DNA from: Streptomyces sp. TLI_053
GTDB lineage: Bacteria; Actinomycetota; Actinomycetes; Streptomycetales; Streptomycetaceae
Assembly (NCBI RefSeq): GCF_900105395.1
Contig: NZ_LT629775.1
Span: forward strand, 1,302,001 to 1,366,000
Direction of reading: 5' to 3'
Length of the DNA: 64,000 nt
Numbering within the stretch: position 1 is the first letter of the stretch; each line of letters opens with the position of its first letter. Shown here one piece after another: positions 26,669-35,429 of the stretch. A model generated the notes under the pieces. It was not told the origin of the DNA. It made no database searches and saw nothing but the letters and a program-made list of their open reading frames with translations. A program made the position numbers and the translations under genes.

Positions 26669-28207
26669 TCAGCCGGTGGTGGGGGCCGGGTCCGGGGCGC
26701 AGGTGAGGTCGCGGGGCGGCAGGGTGCCGGTGGTCAGGAAGCGGTCGGCGGCGGTGACCGCGCAGGACGGGACGGAGCGGTCGTAGGCGCCGTGGTTGCC
26801 GCCGTCGACGGTGACCATGCGGGCGCGCCCGCCCAGGGTCGCCCGCATGCCGAGGGCGCCGACCAACGGGGTGGCCGGATCGCGCTCGGTCTGGAGGAGC
26901 AGGATGTTGGCGGGGCCCCGGCCGGTGATCCGGACGGCGGGCTCGACCGGGGCCGGCCAGAACGCGCAGGGCCAGATGTTGGCGCCCATGCCGGCCACGA
27001 TCGGGTTGCGCTGCCGGCTCTCCGCGACCGCCCGCCGGTAGTGGCCGAGGTCGCGCGGCGCCGGGGTGTCGCCGCAGAGCACGGCGGTCAGCGCGGCCAC
27101 GTCGTTGTCCTCCGGGATGCCCGGGGTGCCCTTCGCCAGCCACCAGTACGGGACCGGGCCGGCGCCGTCGTCGGCGAGGAAGCGCCACCAGTCGGCGATC
27201 TCCTGGAACAGCGCGGTGTGGTACGAGTCCAGCCGGTAGAGCGTGCGCCAGAGGTTGCCGTTGACCGGTCCGGCCACCGGGTGGGTCACCGGTGTCCGGT
27301 CCAGTTCCGCCGCCAGGGCGAGGTAGTTGGCGCGGACGGCCGCCGGGGTGGCGCCGAAGCGCAGGGTGGTGTCGCGCTCGGCCGCCCAGCGGGCGAAGTC
27401 CTCGAAGCGCAGCTCGCTCGCGCGGTCCCAGGTGGCGAGCCGGTCCTGCCAGGTGACGTTGGGGCTGACGTTGCCGTCCAGCACGAAGCGGTCGGTCCGC
27501 CCCGGGAACAGCTCGGCGTAGACGACGCCCAGGTAGGTGCCGTACGAGGCGGCGCGGTAGGAGATCCTCGGTTCGCCGAGCGCGGCCCGGATCCGGTCCA
27601 GGTCGCGGGCCGTGTTGGCGGTCGTGAGGTGGCGGATCGAGTCGCCGTTGCGGGCCAGGCAGTCGCGGGCCAGGTCGCGGGCGAAGCGCACGTTGGGGGC
27701 GATCGAGCCGTCCGGCGCGGGGAAGGGGAACACCAGCTCGTACGGCACCTCGGCGGCCGTCCGCCCGCAGCTGACCGGGGTGCTGCGGCCGACCCCGCGC
27801 GGGTCGAAGCCCACCAGGTCGTAGCGGTCCAGCACCTCCTGCGGGTAGCCGGACTCCTGGGCGCTCGGCAGGTGCAGGCTCGCCACGCCCGGGCCGCCGC
27901 CGTTGTGGACCAGGATCCCCCGGCGCAGCCCCGGCTTGGCGGTGGGGAGCCTGGAGACCGCGATCCCGATGGTCCGCCCGCGCGGCTCGCGGTAGTCCAG
28001 CGGCACGTTCAGGGTGGTGCAGCGCAGCCGGGGGTCCACCGGGGCCCCGGACGGGTCGGCGGGGCAGTCGGTCCAGACCAGGGGCACGGTCGGCCGCTCC
28101 GGTGCCGCTTCGGCGGCGCCGACGCCGGCGGTGGCCCCGGCGAGGGCCAGGGCGAGCGCGGCGCCGACGGTTCTCAAGGGGCCGGTGGGCCGTAATCTCC
28201 TCAACAT
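26669..28207 (-). CDS. Secreted alpha/beta hydrolase, tripeptidyl aminopeptidase type
   Basis: 512 residues. A Sec signal (LRTVGAALALALAGATAGVG, Ala-rich cleavage near AAEAAPE) is followed by the alpha/beta hydrolase fold: oxyanion HNGGGPG (101-107), DLVGFDPRGVGRS, nucleophile Ser221 in AASYGTYLG, and a TAP-like C-terminal domain with the acid in TERDPATPL and the His in GGNHGAY. Streptomycete relatives release tripeptides from secreted proteins. The ATG at 28207 has no strong ribosome site, so initiation may be weak or the transcript short-leadered. Downstream hairpin at 26632. Confidence 0.9.
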   Translation of the reverse strand: MLRRLRPTGPLRTVGAALALALAGATAGVGAAEAAPERPTVPLVWTDCPADPSGAPVDPRLRCTTLNVPLDYREPRGRTIGIAVSRLPTAKPGLRRGILVHNGGGPGVASLHLPSAQESGYPQEVLDRYDLVGFDPRGVGRSTPVSCGRTAAEVPYELVFPFPAPDGSIAPNVRFARDLARDCLARNGDSIRHLTTANTARDLDRIRAALGEPRISYRAASYGTYLGVVYAELFPGRTDRFVLDGNVSPNVTWQDRLATWDRASELRFEDFARWAAERDTTLRFGATPAAVRANYLALAAELDRTPVTHPVAGPVNGNLWRTLYRLDSYHTALFQEIADWWRFLADDGAGPVPYWWLAKGTPGIPEDNDVAALTAVLCGDTPAPRDLGHYRRAVAESRQRNPIVAGMGANIWPCAFWPAPVEPAVRITGRGPANILLLQTERDPATPLVGALGMRATLGGRARMVTVDGGNHGAYDRSVPSCAVTAADRFLTTGTLPPRDLTCAPDPAPTTG

Positions 28208-28279
28208 AGGTCTGGACCATAGGGTCGATGCCCCCGGGTGTCATCCCCCCGGGGTGGTACTGATCGGCGCCCGGGGCCC

Positions 28280-28321
28280 AGCGCCTCGGGACCAGCGCCT
28301 CGGGACCTGCGCCTCGGGACC
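28280..28321. repeat. 14-nt tandem repeat, three copies
   Basis: The unit AGCGCCTCGGGACC occurs three times head to tail (the third begins TG) in the 126-nt gap between the two-component operon and the hydrolase. No other structure is seen in this gap. Confidence 0.8.
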
Positions 28322-28333
28322 GGCCGACGGGGA

Positions 28334-29035
28334 TCAGTCGTTCGGGCCCGGGCCCGGGGCCGGGCGGGGCGTCCGGACCAGGCCGGTCTGGTAGGCGAGG
28401 GCGACGAGCTGGGCGCGGTCGCGGGCGTCGAGCTTGGCCATCGCCCGGTGGACGTGGGTGCGCACCGTGAACGGGCTGACGTACATCCGGGCGGCGATCT
28501 CCTCGTTGCTGAGGCCGGTGGCGGCCATCGCCATCACCTCGCGCTCCCGGGCGGTCAGCGCGGCCAGGCGCTCGGGGGCGGCGGCCGGAGCCCCGTCCGG
28601 GTCGGGCTGGGCGAGCAGCCGGTCGATGACGGCGCGGGTGGCGGCGGCCGACAGCAGCGGTTCGCCGGCGGCGACCCGGCGCAGGGCGGCGAGCAGTTCG
28701 GTGGGTTCGGCGTCCTTGCCGAGGAAGCCGCCGGCGCCGGCGCGCAGGGCCTGGGCCACGTACTCGTCGATCTCGAAGGTGGTGAGGATGAGCACCCGGG
28801 TGCCGGCGAGGTCGGGGTCGCCGCAGATGGCGGCGGTGGCGGAGAGACCGTCGACGCCGGGCATCCGGATGTCCATCAGGACCACGTCGGGGCGGGTGGC
28901 CCGGGCCAGTTCGACCGCCTCCCGGCCGTCGGCGGCCTCGCCGACCACCTCCATGTCGTCCTCGGCGTCGATGAGCACGCGGAAGGCGCCGCGCAGCAGG
29001 GCCTGGTCGTCGGCGAGCAGTACTCGGATGGTCAC
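28334..29035 (-). CDS. NarL/LuxR-type response regulator
   Basis: 233 residues. The receiver domain has acidic residues DD (9-10), phosphoacceptor Asp55 in VLMDIRMPG and Lys in GFLGKDA. The C-terminal LuxR helix-turn-helix is LTAREREVMAMAATGLSNEE followed by IAARMYVSPFTVRTHVHRAM. GTG 29035 overlaps the kinase stop by 4 nt, with AGAGGA upstream, so kinase and regulator are translationally coupled. A likely binding site is the palindrome at 30284-30307. Confidence 0.93.
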   Translation of the reverse strand: MTIRVLLADDQALLRGAFRVLIDAEDDMEVVGEAADGREAVELARATRPDVVLMDIRMPGVDGLSATAAICGDPDLAGTRVLILTTFEIDEYVAQALRAGAGGFLGKDAEPTELLAALRRVAAGEPLLSAAATRAVIDRLLAQPDPDGAPAAAPERLAALTAREREVMAMAATGLSNEEIAARMYVSPFTVRTHVHRAMAKLDARDRAQLVALAYQTGLVRTPRPAPGPGPND

Positions 29036-30231
29036 GCGGGTTCCTCTCGGGCTGCTGTGCGCAGGGGCAGTTCGGCGGAGACCAGGAAGCCGCCGCCGGG
29101 CCGGCGGTCGGCGCTGAGGCGGCCGCCCACGGCGGCGGCCCGCTCGCGCATGCCGATCAGGCCGAAGCCGCCGCCGGCCGGGGCGGACGCGGGCGGGACC
29201 GGGCGCGGCGGGCGGTCGTTGGCGACGGTCAGCAGGAACCTGCCGCCGGAGTAGGTGAGGGTGACGTCGGCGGCACTGCCGGCGGCGTGCTTGGACACGT
29301 TGGTCAGGGATTCCTGGAGGATCCGGTAGGCGGTGAGGTCGACGCCCGGGGACAGTCGCTGCCGCTCCCCCTCGACGGTGAGCCGCACCGGCAGCCCGGC
29401 GCGTTCGAAGGCGTCGACGAGGTCGGGCAGCCGGTCCAGGCCGGGCGCCGGTTCGAGCGGCGCCTCCGGGTCGTCGGCGCGGCGCAGCAGGCCGACGGTG
29501 GCCTTGAGCTCGCGCAGCGCGGAGCCGGTGGCGTCGGTGAGGTGGCTGAGCATCTCGCGGGCCTGGGCCGGGTTGCGGTCGAGCAGGTGGACGGCGATCC
29601 CGGCCTGGGCGTTGGCGAGCGCGATGTGGTGCGCGACGACGTCGTGCAGGTCGCGGGCGATCCGGATGCGTTCGTCGGCGACCCGGCGGCGGGCCTCCTC
29701 CTCCCGGGTTCGCTCGGCCCGTTCGGCGCGTTCCTCGATGGCGGCCAGGTGTGCGCGGCGGGTGCGGACGGAGTCGCCGATGGCTCCGGGCAGCAGGATC
29801 CAGGCGACGAAGCCGATCCGGGCGCCGATCGGGGCGCCGGGCTCGGCGACGAACGTGGCGCCGGTGACCAGGGCGGCCGAGACGGCGGTGGCGATCCGCG
29901 CGGTGGTGCGGTCGGTGTGGACCGCGAGGAAGTAGAGCGCGACGATCAGCGGGGTGACCAGCCCGACGTTGAGCTGGGTCGCGACGAGGCAGATGGCCAG
30001 GGCGCCGGCGAAGGCGATCCCGAACAGCGCGCGGGGGTGGCGCCGGTGGAGGAAGACGGCGGCACTGGTGACGACGGCCAGGACCAGTGCCCGCGGATTG
30101 GGCGCCAGGTGGTTGCCGAGGCGGTCGACGGTGGTGGTGCCCGCGGTGGCGGTGAACACGCCGAGCACGAGCAGCGTGTCGAGCAGGCGGGGGTGGCGGC
30201 GGCGGAAGCGGCGCGGCCAGGTGTCGGTCAT
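29032..30231 (-). CDS. Sensor histidine kinase, NarL/DesK class
   Basis: 399 residues. The N-terminal 155 residues hold four to five hydrophobic helices with almost no extracellular loop, suggesting sensing within the membrane. A coiled linker rich in Arg/Glu leads to the HisKA_3 motif with His196 in RIARDLHDVVAHH. The HATPase domain shows LQESLTNVSKHA and GFGLIGMRERAAAVGG. ATG 30231 has GGAGAG upstream. It forms an operon with the response regulator. An MmpL transporter lies immediately upstream on the same strand and shares a sequence element with this promoter. Confidence 0.93.
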   Translation of the reverse strand: MTDTWPRRFRRRHPRLLDTLLVLGVFTATAGTTTVDRLGNHLAPNPRALVLAVVTSAAVFLHRRHPRALFGIAFAGALAICLVATQLNVGLVTPLIVALYFLAVHTDRTTARIATAVSAALVTGATFVAEPGAPIGARIGFVAWILLPGAIGDSVRTRRAHLAAIEERAERAERTREEEARRRVADERIRIARDLHDVVAHHIALANAQAGIAVHLLDRNPAQAREMLSHLTDATGSALRELKATVGLLRRADDPEAPLEPAPGLDRLPDLVDAFERAGLPVRLTVEGERQRLSPGVDLTAYRILQESLTNVSKHAAGSAADVTLTYSGGRFLLTVANDRPPRPVPPASAPAGGGFGLIGMRERAAAVGGRLSADRRPGGGFLVSAELPLRTAAREEPA

Positions 30232-30283
30232 GCTCGGCTCTCCACGGGCCCGGACCGGTCGGCAAGGGGTTCGGGCGGTTGGG

Positions 30284-30307
30284 CGTGTACTGCGGACGCA
30301 GTACACG
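30284..30307. promoter_or_regulatory. Palindromic operator upstream of the histidine kinase
   Basis: CGTGTACTGCG, two bases, then its exact complement: 11-bp arms, 53-76 nt upstream of the kinase start. The core TACTGCGGACGCAG recurs identically at 32891-32904 upstream of the MmpL gene. A response-regulator dimer site controlling both is the simplest explanation. Confidence 0.65.
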
Positions 30308-30420
30308 GTCGTTCGGTCCGACTGCGGTCCGCCGGCGGCGTTCGTCTGCGGTTCGTACCATTTTGACCGGTCCGGCGGGGTGGCCGGTACACCGGCCGAC
30401 GGGGAGGCCGGAACACGGGC

Positions 30421-30461
30421 CGCCCCGCCGCGGTCCCGGGGAGAGGGATCGCGGCGGGGCG
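30421..30461. terminator. Hairpin terminator of the MmpL gene
   Basis: CGCCCCGCCGCG and its exact complement (12-bp arms) enclose 17 bases, seven bases after the MmpL stop. It separates MmpL transcription from the two-component operon. Confidence 0.75.
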
Positions 30462-30467
30462 GGGTAC

Positions 30468-32696
30468 TCAGACGCCGACCGAGTGGCGGGCCGGTTCGCT
30501 GCCGGTCCCGTCGGCGGGGGTGCCGGGGAGCGGCGGCTCGGTCCGGAGGTTGGCGCCCTCGACGTCGACGTCGGGGACGATCCGCTCCAGCGGGCGCGGC
30601 AGCCACCAGGCGCGGCGGCCGAGCAGGGCCAGGGCGGCCGGGACGATCGCCATCCGGACCACGAACGCGTCGAAGGCAACGGCCGCGGCCAGGCCGAAGC
30701 CCATCATCTTGATCATCGGCTCGTTCATGCCGATGAAGCCGGCGAAGACGCTGATCATGATGAGCGCGGCGGCCGTGACCACCCGGGCGTTGTACCGGAA
30801 GCCGGTGACCACGGCCTCGCCGGGTTCCTCGCCGTGCACGTAGGCCTCGCGGATCCGGGTGACCAGGAACACCTCGTAGTCCATGGCCAGGCCGAACACC
30901 ACGCCGATCATGAAGATCGGCATCATGCTCATCACCGGGCCGGTCTGCTCGATCCCGATCAGCTCGGCCAGCCAGCCCCACTGGAAGACCGCCACGACGG
31001 CGCCGAGCGCGGCGGCCACCGAGAGCAGGAATCCGGCGGCGGCCTTGATCGGGACGAGCACCGAGCGGAAGACCACCAGCAGCAGCACCACGGCGAGGCC
31101 GACCACCACCGCCAGGTAGGGCAGCAGCGCGTCGTTGAGCTTCTGCGAGACGTCGATGTTCATCGCCGTCGGACCGCTGACCAGCACGGTCGCGCCGGTG
31201 GCGGACTTGAGACCCGGCGCCTTGTCACGGATGGCGTGGACCAGGTCGGTGGTCGCGGCCTCGCTCGGCCCGGTGGCCGGCATGGCGGTGACGATGGCGG
31301 TGTCCCCGGCCTGGTTGAAGGCCGCCGGGGTGACGGCGACCACGCCGGGCAGGCCCTTCACGGCGTCGCCGACCTGCTGGGCGGCGGCCTTGGGGTCGGG
31401 CACGCCCTTGACGTCGACCAGCACGGTCAGCGGACCGTTGAAACCGGGGCCGAAGCCCTCGGAGAGGTGGTCGTAGGCGCGGCGCTGGGTGGTGGAGGTC
31501 GGCTTGGCCTCGTCGCCCGGCAGGCCGAGCCTCAGGTCGAGCGCGGGCAGGGCGAGCACGCCGAGCCCGATCACACCGCCGACCAGCACGGCGACCGGAC
31601 GGCGCAGCACGAACCGGGCCCAGCGGGTACCGCCGTTGGGGCGACCGGTGTCGCCCGCCGCGGCCCGGCCCCGCTTGCGGAGCTTGCGCGGCAGCACCCG
31701 CTGACCGATGAAGCCGAGCAGCGCGGGGACGAGGGTGAGCGCGACCAGGACGGCGATCACCACGGTGCCGGCCGCCGCCAGGCCCATCTTGGCCAGCAGC
31801 GGGATGCCCACCACGGAGAGCCCGGCCAGCGCGATGATCACGGTGAGCCCCGCGAACACCACGGCCGATCCGGCCGTGCCGACGGCCCGCCCGGCGGCCT
31901 CCTTGGGGGCGTACCCGTCGAGCAGCTCGGCCCGGTAGCGGGACACGATGAAGACCGCGTAGTCGATGCCGACGGCGAGGCCGAGCATCATCGCCAGGGT
32001 GCTGGTGGTGCTGGACAGGCCGAGCACGCTGCCGAGACCGGTGATCAGCGCGATACCGAGCCCGACGCCGATCACCGCGGTGAGCAGCGGGAGTCCGGCG
32101 GCCAGCAGCGAGCCGAAGGTGATCACCAGGACGACGGCCGAGATCGCCATGCCGATCGCCTCGGCGGACCCGCCCGCCTCGGCGCCGGCCATCAGGGCCG
32201 TGCCGCCGATGTCCACGGTGAGGCCCGCGTCCCGGGCGTGCTGGGCCGCCTGCTCCAGGGCCTCGGTGGCCCCGGTGGAGACCTTGCCGGGCTTGGCGTC
32301 GTAGCTGACCGTCGCGTACGCGGTGGTGCCGTCCTGGGAGACGGCGCCGGCCTTGAACGGTCCGGTGGCCGAGAGGACCTGCTCGCCGTGGGCGAGCTCG
32401 GCGACCGCCTTGTCGACCGTCTGCTGGTTCTGGGCCGCGGTGATCTTCTGGCCGGACGGCGCGACGAAGACGATCCGGGCCGAGGCACCGTCGGACATGG
32501 CGCCGGGGAAGCGCTCGTCCATGAGGTCGAAGGCCTTCTGCGCCTCGGTGCCGGGCATGGCGAAGCCGTCGTCGGGGGCGGCGGGCGCCTTGGCGGCCAG
32601 CACCCCCACGGCGGCCAGCAGGGCGACCCAGAGCAGGGTCACCAGCCGGCGCCTGAGGAAGGACCATCGGCCCAGGCGGTACAGGAAAGTGGCCAC
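30468..32696 (-). CDS. MMPL-family transporter
   Basis: 742 residues from GTG 32696 (AAGGAG upstream). It has the RND/MmpL layout: TM1, a large extracytoplasmic loop (FAMPGTEAQKAFDLMDERFP), six TMs with MMLGLAVGIDYAVFIVSRYR, a second loop (DHLSEGFGPGFNGPL) and six TMs with IGVVFGLAMDYEVFLVTRIR. The GxxxDY motifs in TM4 and TM10 carry the proton-relay aspartates. The family exports lipids or hydrophobic drugs. The downstream two-component pair and shared sequence element suggest envelope-stress or drug induction. The C-terminal cytoplasmic tail is short. Confidence 0.92.
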   Translation of the reverse strand: MATFLYRLGRWSFLRRRLVTLLWVALLAAVGVLAAKAPAAPDDGFAMPGTEAQKAFDLMDERFPGAMSDGASARIVFVAPSGQKITAAQNQQTVDKAVAELAHGEQVLSATGPFKAGAVSQDGTTAYATVSYDAKPGKVSTGATEALEQAAQHARDAGLTVDIGGTALMAGAEAGGSAEAIGMAISAVVLVITFGSLLAAGLPLLTAVIGVGLGIALITGLGSVLGLSSTTSTLAMMLGLAVGIDYAVFIVSRYRAELLDGYAPKEAAGRAVGTAGSAVVFAGLTVIIALAGLSVVGIPLLAKMGLAAAGTVVIAVLVALTLVPALLGFIGQRVLPRKLRKRGRAAAGDTGRPNGGTRWARFVLRRPVAVLVGGVIGLGVLALPALDLRLGLPGDEAKPTSTTQRRAYDHLSEGFGPGFNGPLTVLVDVKGVPDPKAAAQQVGDAVKGLPGVVAVTPAAFNQAGDTAIVTAMPATGPSEAATTDLVHAIRDKAPGLKSATGATVLVSGPTAMNIDVSQKLNDALLPYLAVVVGLAVVLLLVVFRSVLVPIKAAAGFLLSVAAALGAVVAVFQWGWLAELIGIEQTGPVMSMMPIFMIGVVFGLAMDYEVFLVTRIREAYVHGEEPGEAVVTGFRYNARVVTAAALIMISVFAGFIGMNEPMIKMMGFGLAAAVAFDAFVVRMAIVPAALALLGRRAWWLPRPLERIVPDVDVEGANLRTEPPLPGTPADGTGSEPARHSVGV

Positions 32697-33211
32697 GGGA
32701 GAGCGGACTCCTTCGGATGTCGGACGGCAGGCGTCGGATTTCGGACAGCGGGCCCGTCGGACGGCGGCCGTCCAGCGGGATCGGTGGCCGGGAGCGCTGC
32801 CCGGCCGTCGCGGCCAGGGGCTTCCGGAGCATGGCCATCCTGCTCGGGCGGGCGTCTCGTCGGCGTCGGCCCAGCGCAGGCATTCCGGACTACTGCGGAC
32901 GCAGCAGGACGACCCGGGCGGCGTAGTGCCCGGAGCGCGGCCGCCGCGGTCCGGCTCCGACCTGCGGCCGAGGGCGGCGGGAGCCCGGGTCGGGGTTCCG
33001 GGGGCACGGGGGGCACCGGGCCCGAGGTCGGCCGGGTCACCCGGGCGGGGGTACGGACGGGCCGCGTCCCGACCGGCGAAGTAGCGTGATGTGCCTGGAC
33101 CGGACTTTTCGCACCGGTTCGTTCGCATCTGTCCGTCCCCGGTGACCGGGAAGCCCGCAGGCCCCCGGAACACCGCCCGTCCGCAGCTCGACCCGCTGCC
33201 GGAGGTGGCCC
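32697..33211. promoter_or_regulatory. 515-nt divergent region with second copy of the TACTGCGGACGCAG element
   Basis: No gene is supported. The element at 32891-32904 is identical over 14 bases to the core of the palindrome upstream of the kinase; only the inner CTGCG/CGCAG arms are preserved here. It lies about 195 nt upstream of the MmpL start. The stretch 32715-32770 repeats GTCGGAC words. The right end should hold the promoter of the aminotransferase operon; TAGCGT near 33083 is a possible -10. Confidence 0.5.
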
Positions 33212-34336
33212 ATGGGCGTTCCCGCCGCCCGCATCGTGTTCGACGAGAACGACCGCGCGGCCGTCGCGGAGGCGGTGAGCGAGATGCTCGCCACCGGCGC
33301 ACTCACCCTCGGCCCCTGGACCGAACGGTTCGAGCAGTCGTTCGCCGCCGAGCACGGCGCCACGCACGCGGTCGCCGTCGCCAGCGGCACCGCCGCACTG
33401 GAGATCGTCCTGCGCGGCCTCGACGTCCGCGGCCGCGACGTGGTCGTCCCCGCCGTCACCTTCTACGCGACCGCCGGTGCGGTCCTGCACGCAGGCGGCC
33501 GGCCGGTCCTCGCCGACGTCGACCCGGCCACCCTCGCGCTCGGCCCGGACACCCTGGAGGCCGCCCTCACCCCGGACACCGCCGCCGTGGTGCTGGTCCA
33601 CATCGGCGGACTGATCACCCCCGAGGTCGACGCGCTGCGCGCGATCTGCGACGCCCGGGGCATCCCGCTGGTCGAGGACGCCGCGCACGCGCACGGCAGC
33701 AGCTACCTCGGGCGGGCCGCCGGCACCTTCGGCACGGCCGGAGCCTTCTCCTTCTACCCGACCAAGGTCACCACCAGCGGCGAGGGCGGCATGATCCTCA
33801 CCGAGTCCGCCGAACTGCGCGACGAGGCCCGGATCCACCGCGACCAGGGCAAGGGCTCCTTCACCACCAACCACCACGTGCGGCTCGGCGCGTCGTGGCG
33901 GATGAGCGAGCCCAACGCCGCCATCGGCACCGTCCACCTGCGCCGGCTCAAGGAGTTCGTGGAGACCAGGCGCCGGGTCGCCCAGCGCTACGACGCCGCG
34001 CTCGGCGCGCTGGACGGCCTGACCCCCGTCCTCGAACCGGCCGGCTCCCGCGGCAACTACTACAAGTACGTCGCCCTGCTGCCGCCCGGCACCGACCGCG
34101 CGGCGTTCAAGCGGGCCGTCGCCGAGGAGTACGACGTCCGGCTGTCCGGCGAGGTCTACGACCTGCCGCTGCACCTGCAGCCGGTGCTCGCCCCGTACCG
34201 GCGGGCGGCGCTGCCGGTCGCCGAGGACGTCTGCGCCCGGCAGATCTGCCTGCCGGTGCACTCCGACATGACCGAGGACGAGACCGAGCTGGTGATCGAG
34301 GCGGTGTCCGCCGTCCATCGCCGCTTCACGGGCTGA
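33212..34336 (+). CDS. DegT/DnrJ/EryC1/StrS-family sugar aminotransferase
   Basis: 374 residues. Lys185 in FYPTKVTTSGEGG is the PLP-binding lysine; AVASGTAALEIVLRGL and LVEDAAHAHGSSY complete the cofactor site. The family transaminates keto groups of nucleotide sugars or cyclitols. ATG 33212 follows GGAGGTGGCCC. It leads an operon with an epimerase (122-nt gap) and a glycosyltransferase, so an amino-sugar building block is likely, perhaps for a cell-surface glycan rather than the downstream cluster. Confidence 0.9.
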   Translation: MGVPAARIVFDENDRAAVAEAVSEMLATGALTLGPWTERFEQSFAAEHGATHAVAVASGTAALEIVLRGLDVRGRDVVVPAVTFYATAGAVLHAGGRPVLADVDPATLALGPDTLEAALTPDTAAVVLVHIGGLITPEVDALRAICDARGIPLVEDAAHAHGSSYLGRAAGTFGTAGAFSFYPTKVTTSGEGGMILTESAELRDEARIHRDQGKGSFTTNHHVRLGASWRMSEPNAAIGTVHLRRLKEFVETRRRVAQRYDAALGALDGLTPVLEPAGSRGNYYKYVALLPPGTDRAAFKRAVAEEYDVRLSGEVYDLPLHLQPVLAPYRRAALPVAEDVCARQICLPVHSDMTEDETELVIEAVSAVHRRFTG

Positions 34337-34458
34337 CGGACCTCACGGGCCGACGGACCGCGCCGGTCGCGGGAACCGTCGGGCGCAGTCGGCCGGGAGC
34401 ACCCGGCCGGGAGCAGTCAGTCGGGAGCAGTCAGTCGACAGAGAGACAGGAGAGAACC

Positions 34459-35415
34459 GTGCGGATAGCGGTCACCGGAGGATGCGGCTTCATCGGCTCA
34501 CACGTCGTCGACCGGCTGCTCGCCGCCGGGCACGAGGTGCTCGCGGTGGACTCCACCGACAAGTACCTCAACCCCGACGCCGACCACGCGCGGATCGACA
34601 TCCTCGACCTGCCCGCCCTCACCGCCGCCCTGGACGGCTGCGAGGTGGTCTTCCACCTGGCCGCGCAGGCCGACGTCGAGCGGGTCGCCGCCGACCCGGT
34701 CGGCGCCGTGCGGGCCAACATCGACGGGACCGAGGCGGTGCTCGAGGCCGCCCGTCGCAACGACCTCAGCCGGACCGTCCTGGCCAGCACCGTCTGGGTG
34801 TACGGGGCCGCCCTCGGCGAGGCCGGCATGGAGGACGAGGAGCAGGAGCTCGACGAGCACGTGCCGATCGAGCTCGAGCACAGCGGGCACCTCTACGTCG
34901 CCACCAAACTGGCCGCCGAGATGCTCGTGCACAGCTACCGCCAGCTGTACGGGCGGCACTTCACCATCCTGCGGTACGGCATCCCGTACGGGCCGCGGAT
35001 GCGCGACGAGCTGGTCGTCGCCCGGTTCGTGCAGGCCGCGCTCGACGGGCGGCCGATCACCATCGCGGGCGACGGGCGGCAGAGCCGCAACTTCGTCTAC
35101 GTCGAGGACCTCGCCGACGCGCACGTCCGCGCCCTCTCCCCCGCCGCCGAGGACCAGACCTTCGCGCTGGAGGGCTCCACCGCCGTCTCGGTCCGCGACA
35201 TCGCCGACACCGTGGACCGGCTGCTCGGACCGGTCAGCATCGAACACATCGAGGCCCGCACCGCCGACTACGCCGGGCGCCGGATCTCCGCCGCGCAGGC
35301 CAAGCGGCTGCTCGGCTGGTCCCCGCACACCAACTTCACCGACGGCGTGCGGCGGTACGCCGACTGGTACCGCTCCGAGGCCGCGCCCGCGGCCGGCCCC
35401 CGCCAGGGCGCCTGA
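34459..35415 (+). CDS. NAD-dependent sugar epimerase/dehydratase
   Basis: 318 residues from GTG 34459 with AGGAGAG upstream. Extended SDR: TGGCGFIGSH nucleotide loop (6-15), catalytic Ser/Thr110-111, Tyr146-x3-Lys150 in LYVATKLAAE, and the C-terminal substrate region RNFVYVEDLADAH. It probably epimerises or dehydrates a nucleotide sugar that the preceding aminotransferase acts on. The glycosyltransferase gene begins 14 nt after its stop. Confidence 0.9.
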   Translation: MRIAVTGGCGFIGSHVVDRLLAAGHEVLAVDSTDKYLNPDADHARIDILDLPALTAALDGCEVVFHLAAQADVERVAADPVGAVRANIDGTEAVLEAARRNDLSRTVLASTVWVYGAALGEAGMEDEEQELDEHVPIELEHSGHLYVATKLAAEMLVHSYRQLYGRHFTILRYGIPYGPRMRDELVVARFVQAALDGRPITIAGDGRQSRNFVYVEDLADAHVRALSPAAEDQTFALEGSTAVSVRDIADTVDRLLGPVSIEHIEARTADYAGRRISAAQAKRLLGWSPHTNFTDGVRRYADWYRSEAAPAAGPRQGA

Positions 35416-35429
35416 ACCGGGGCCGGGCG

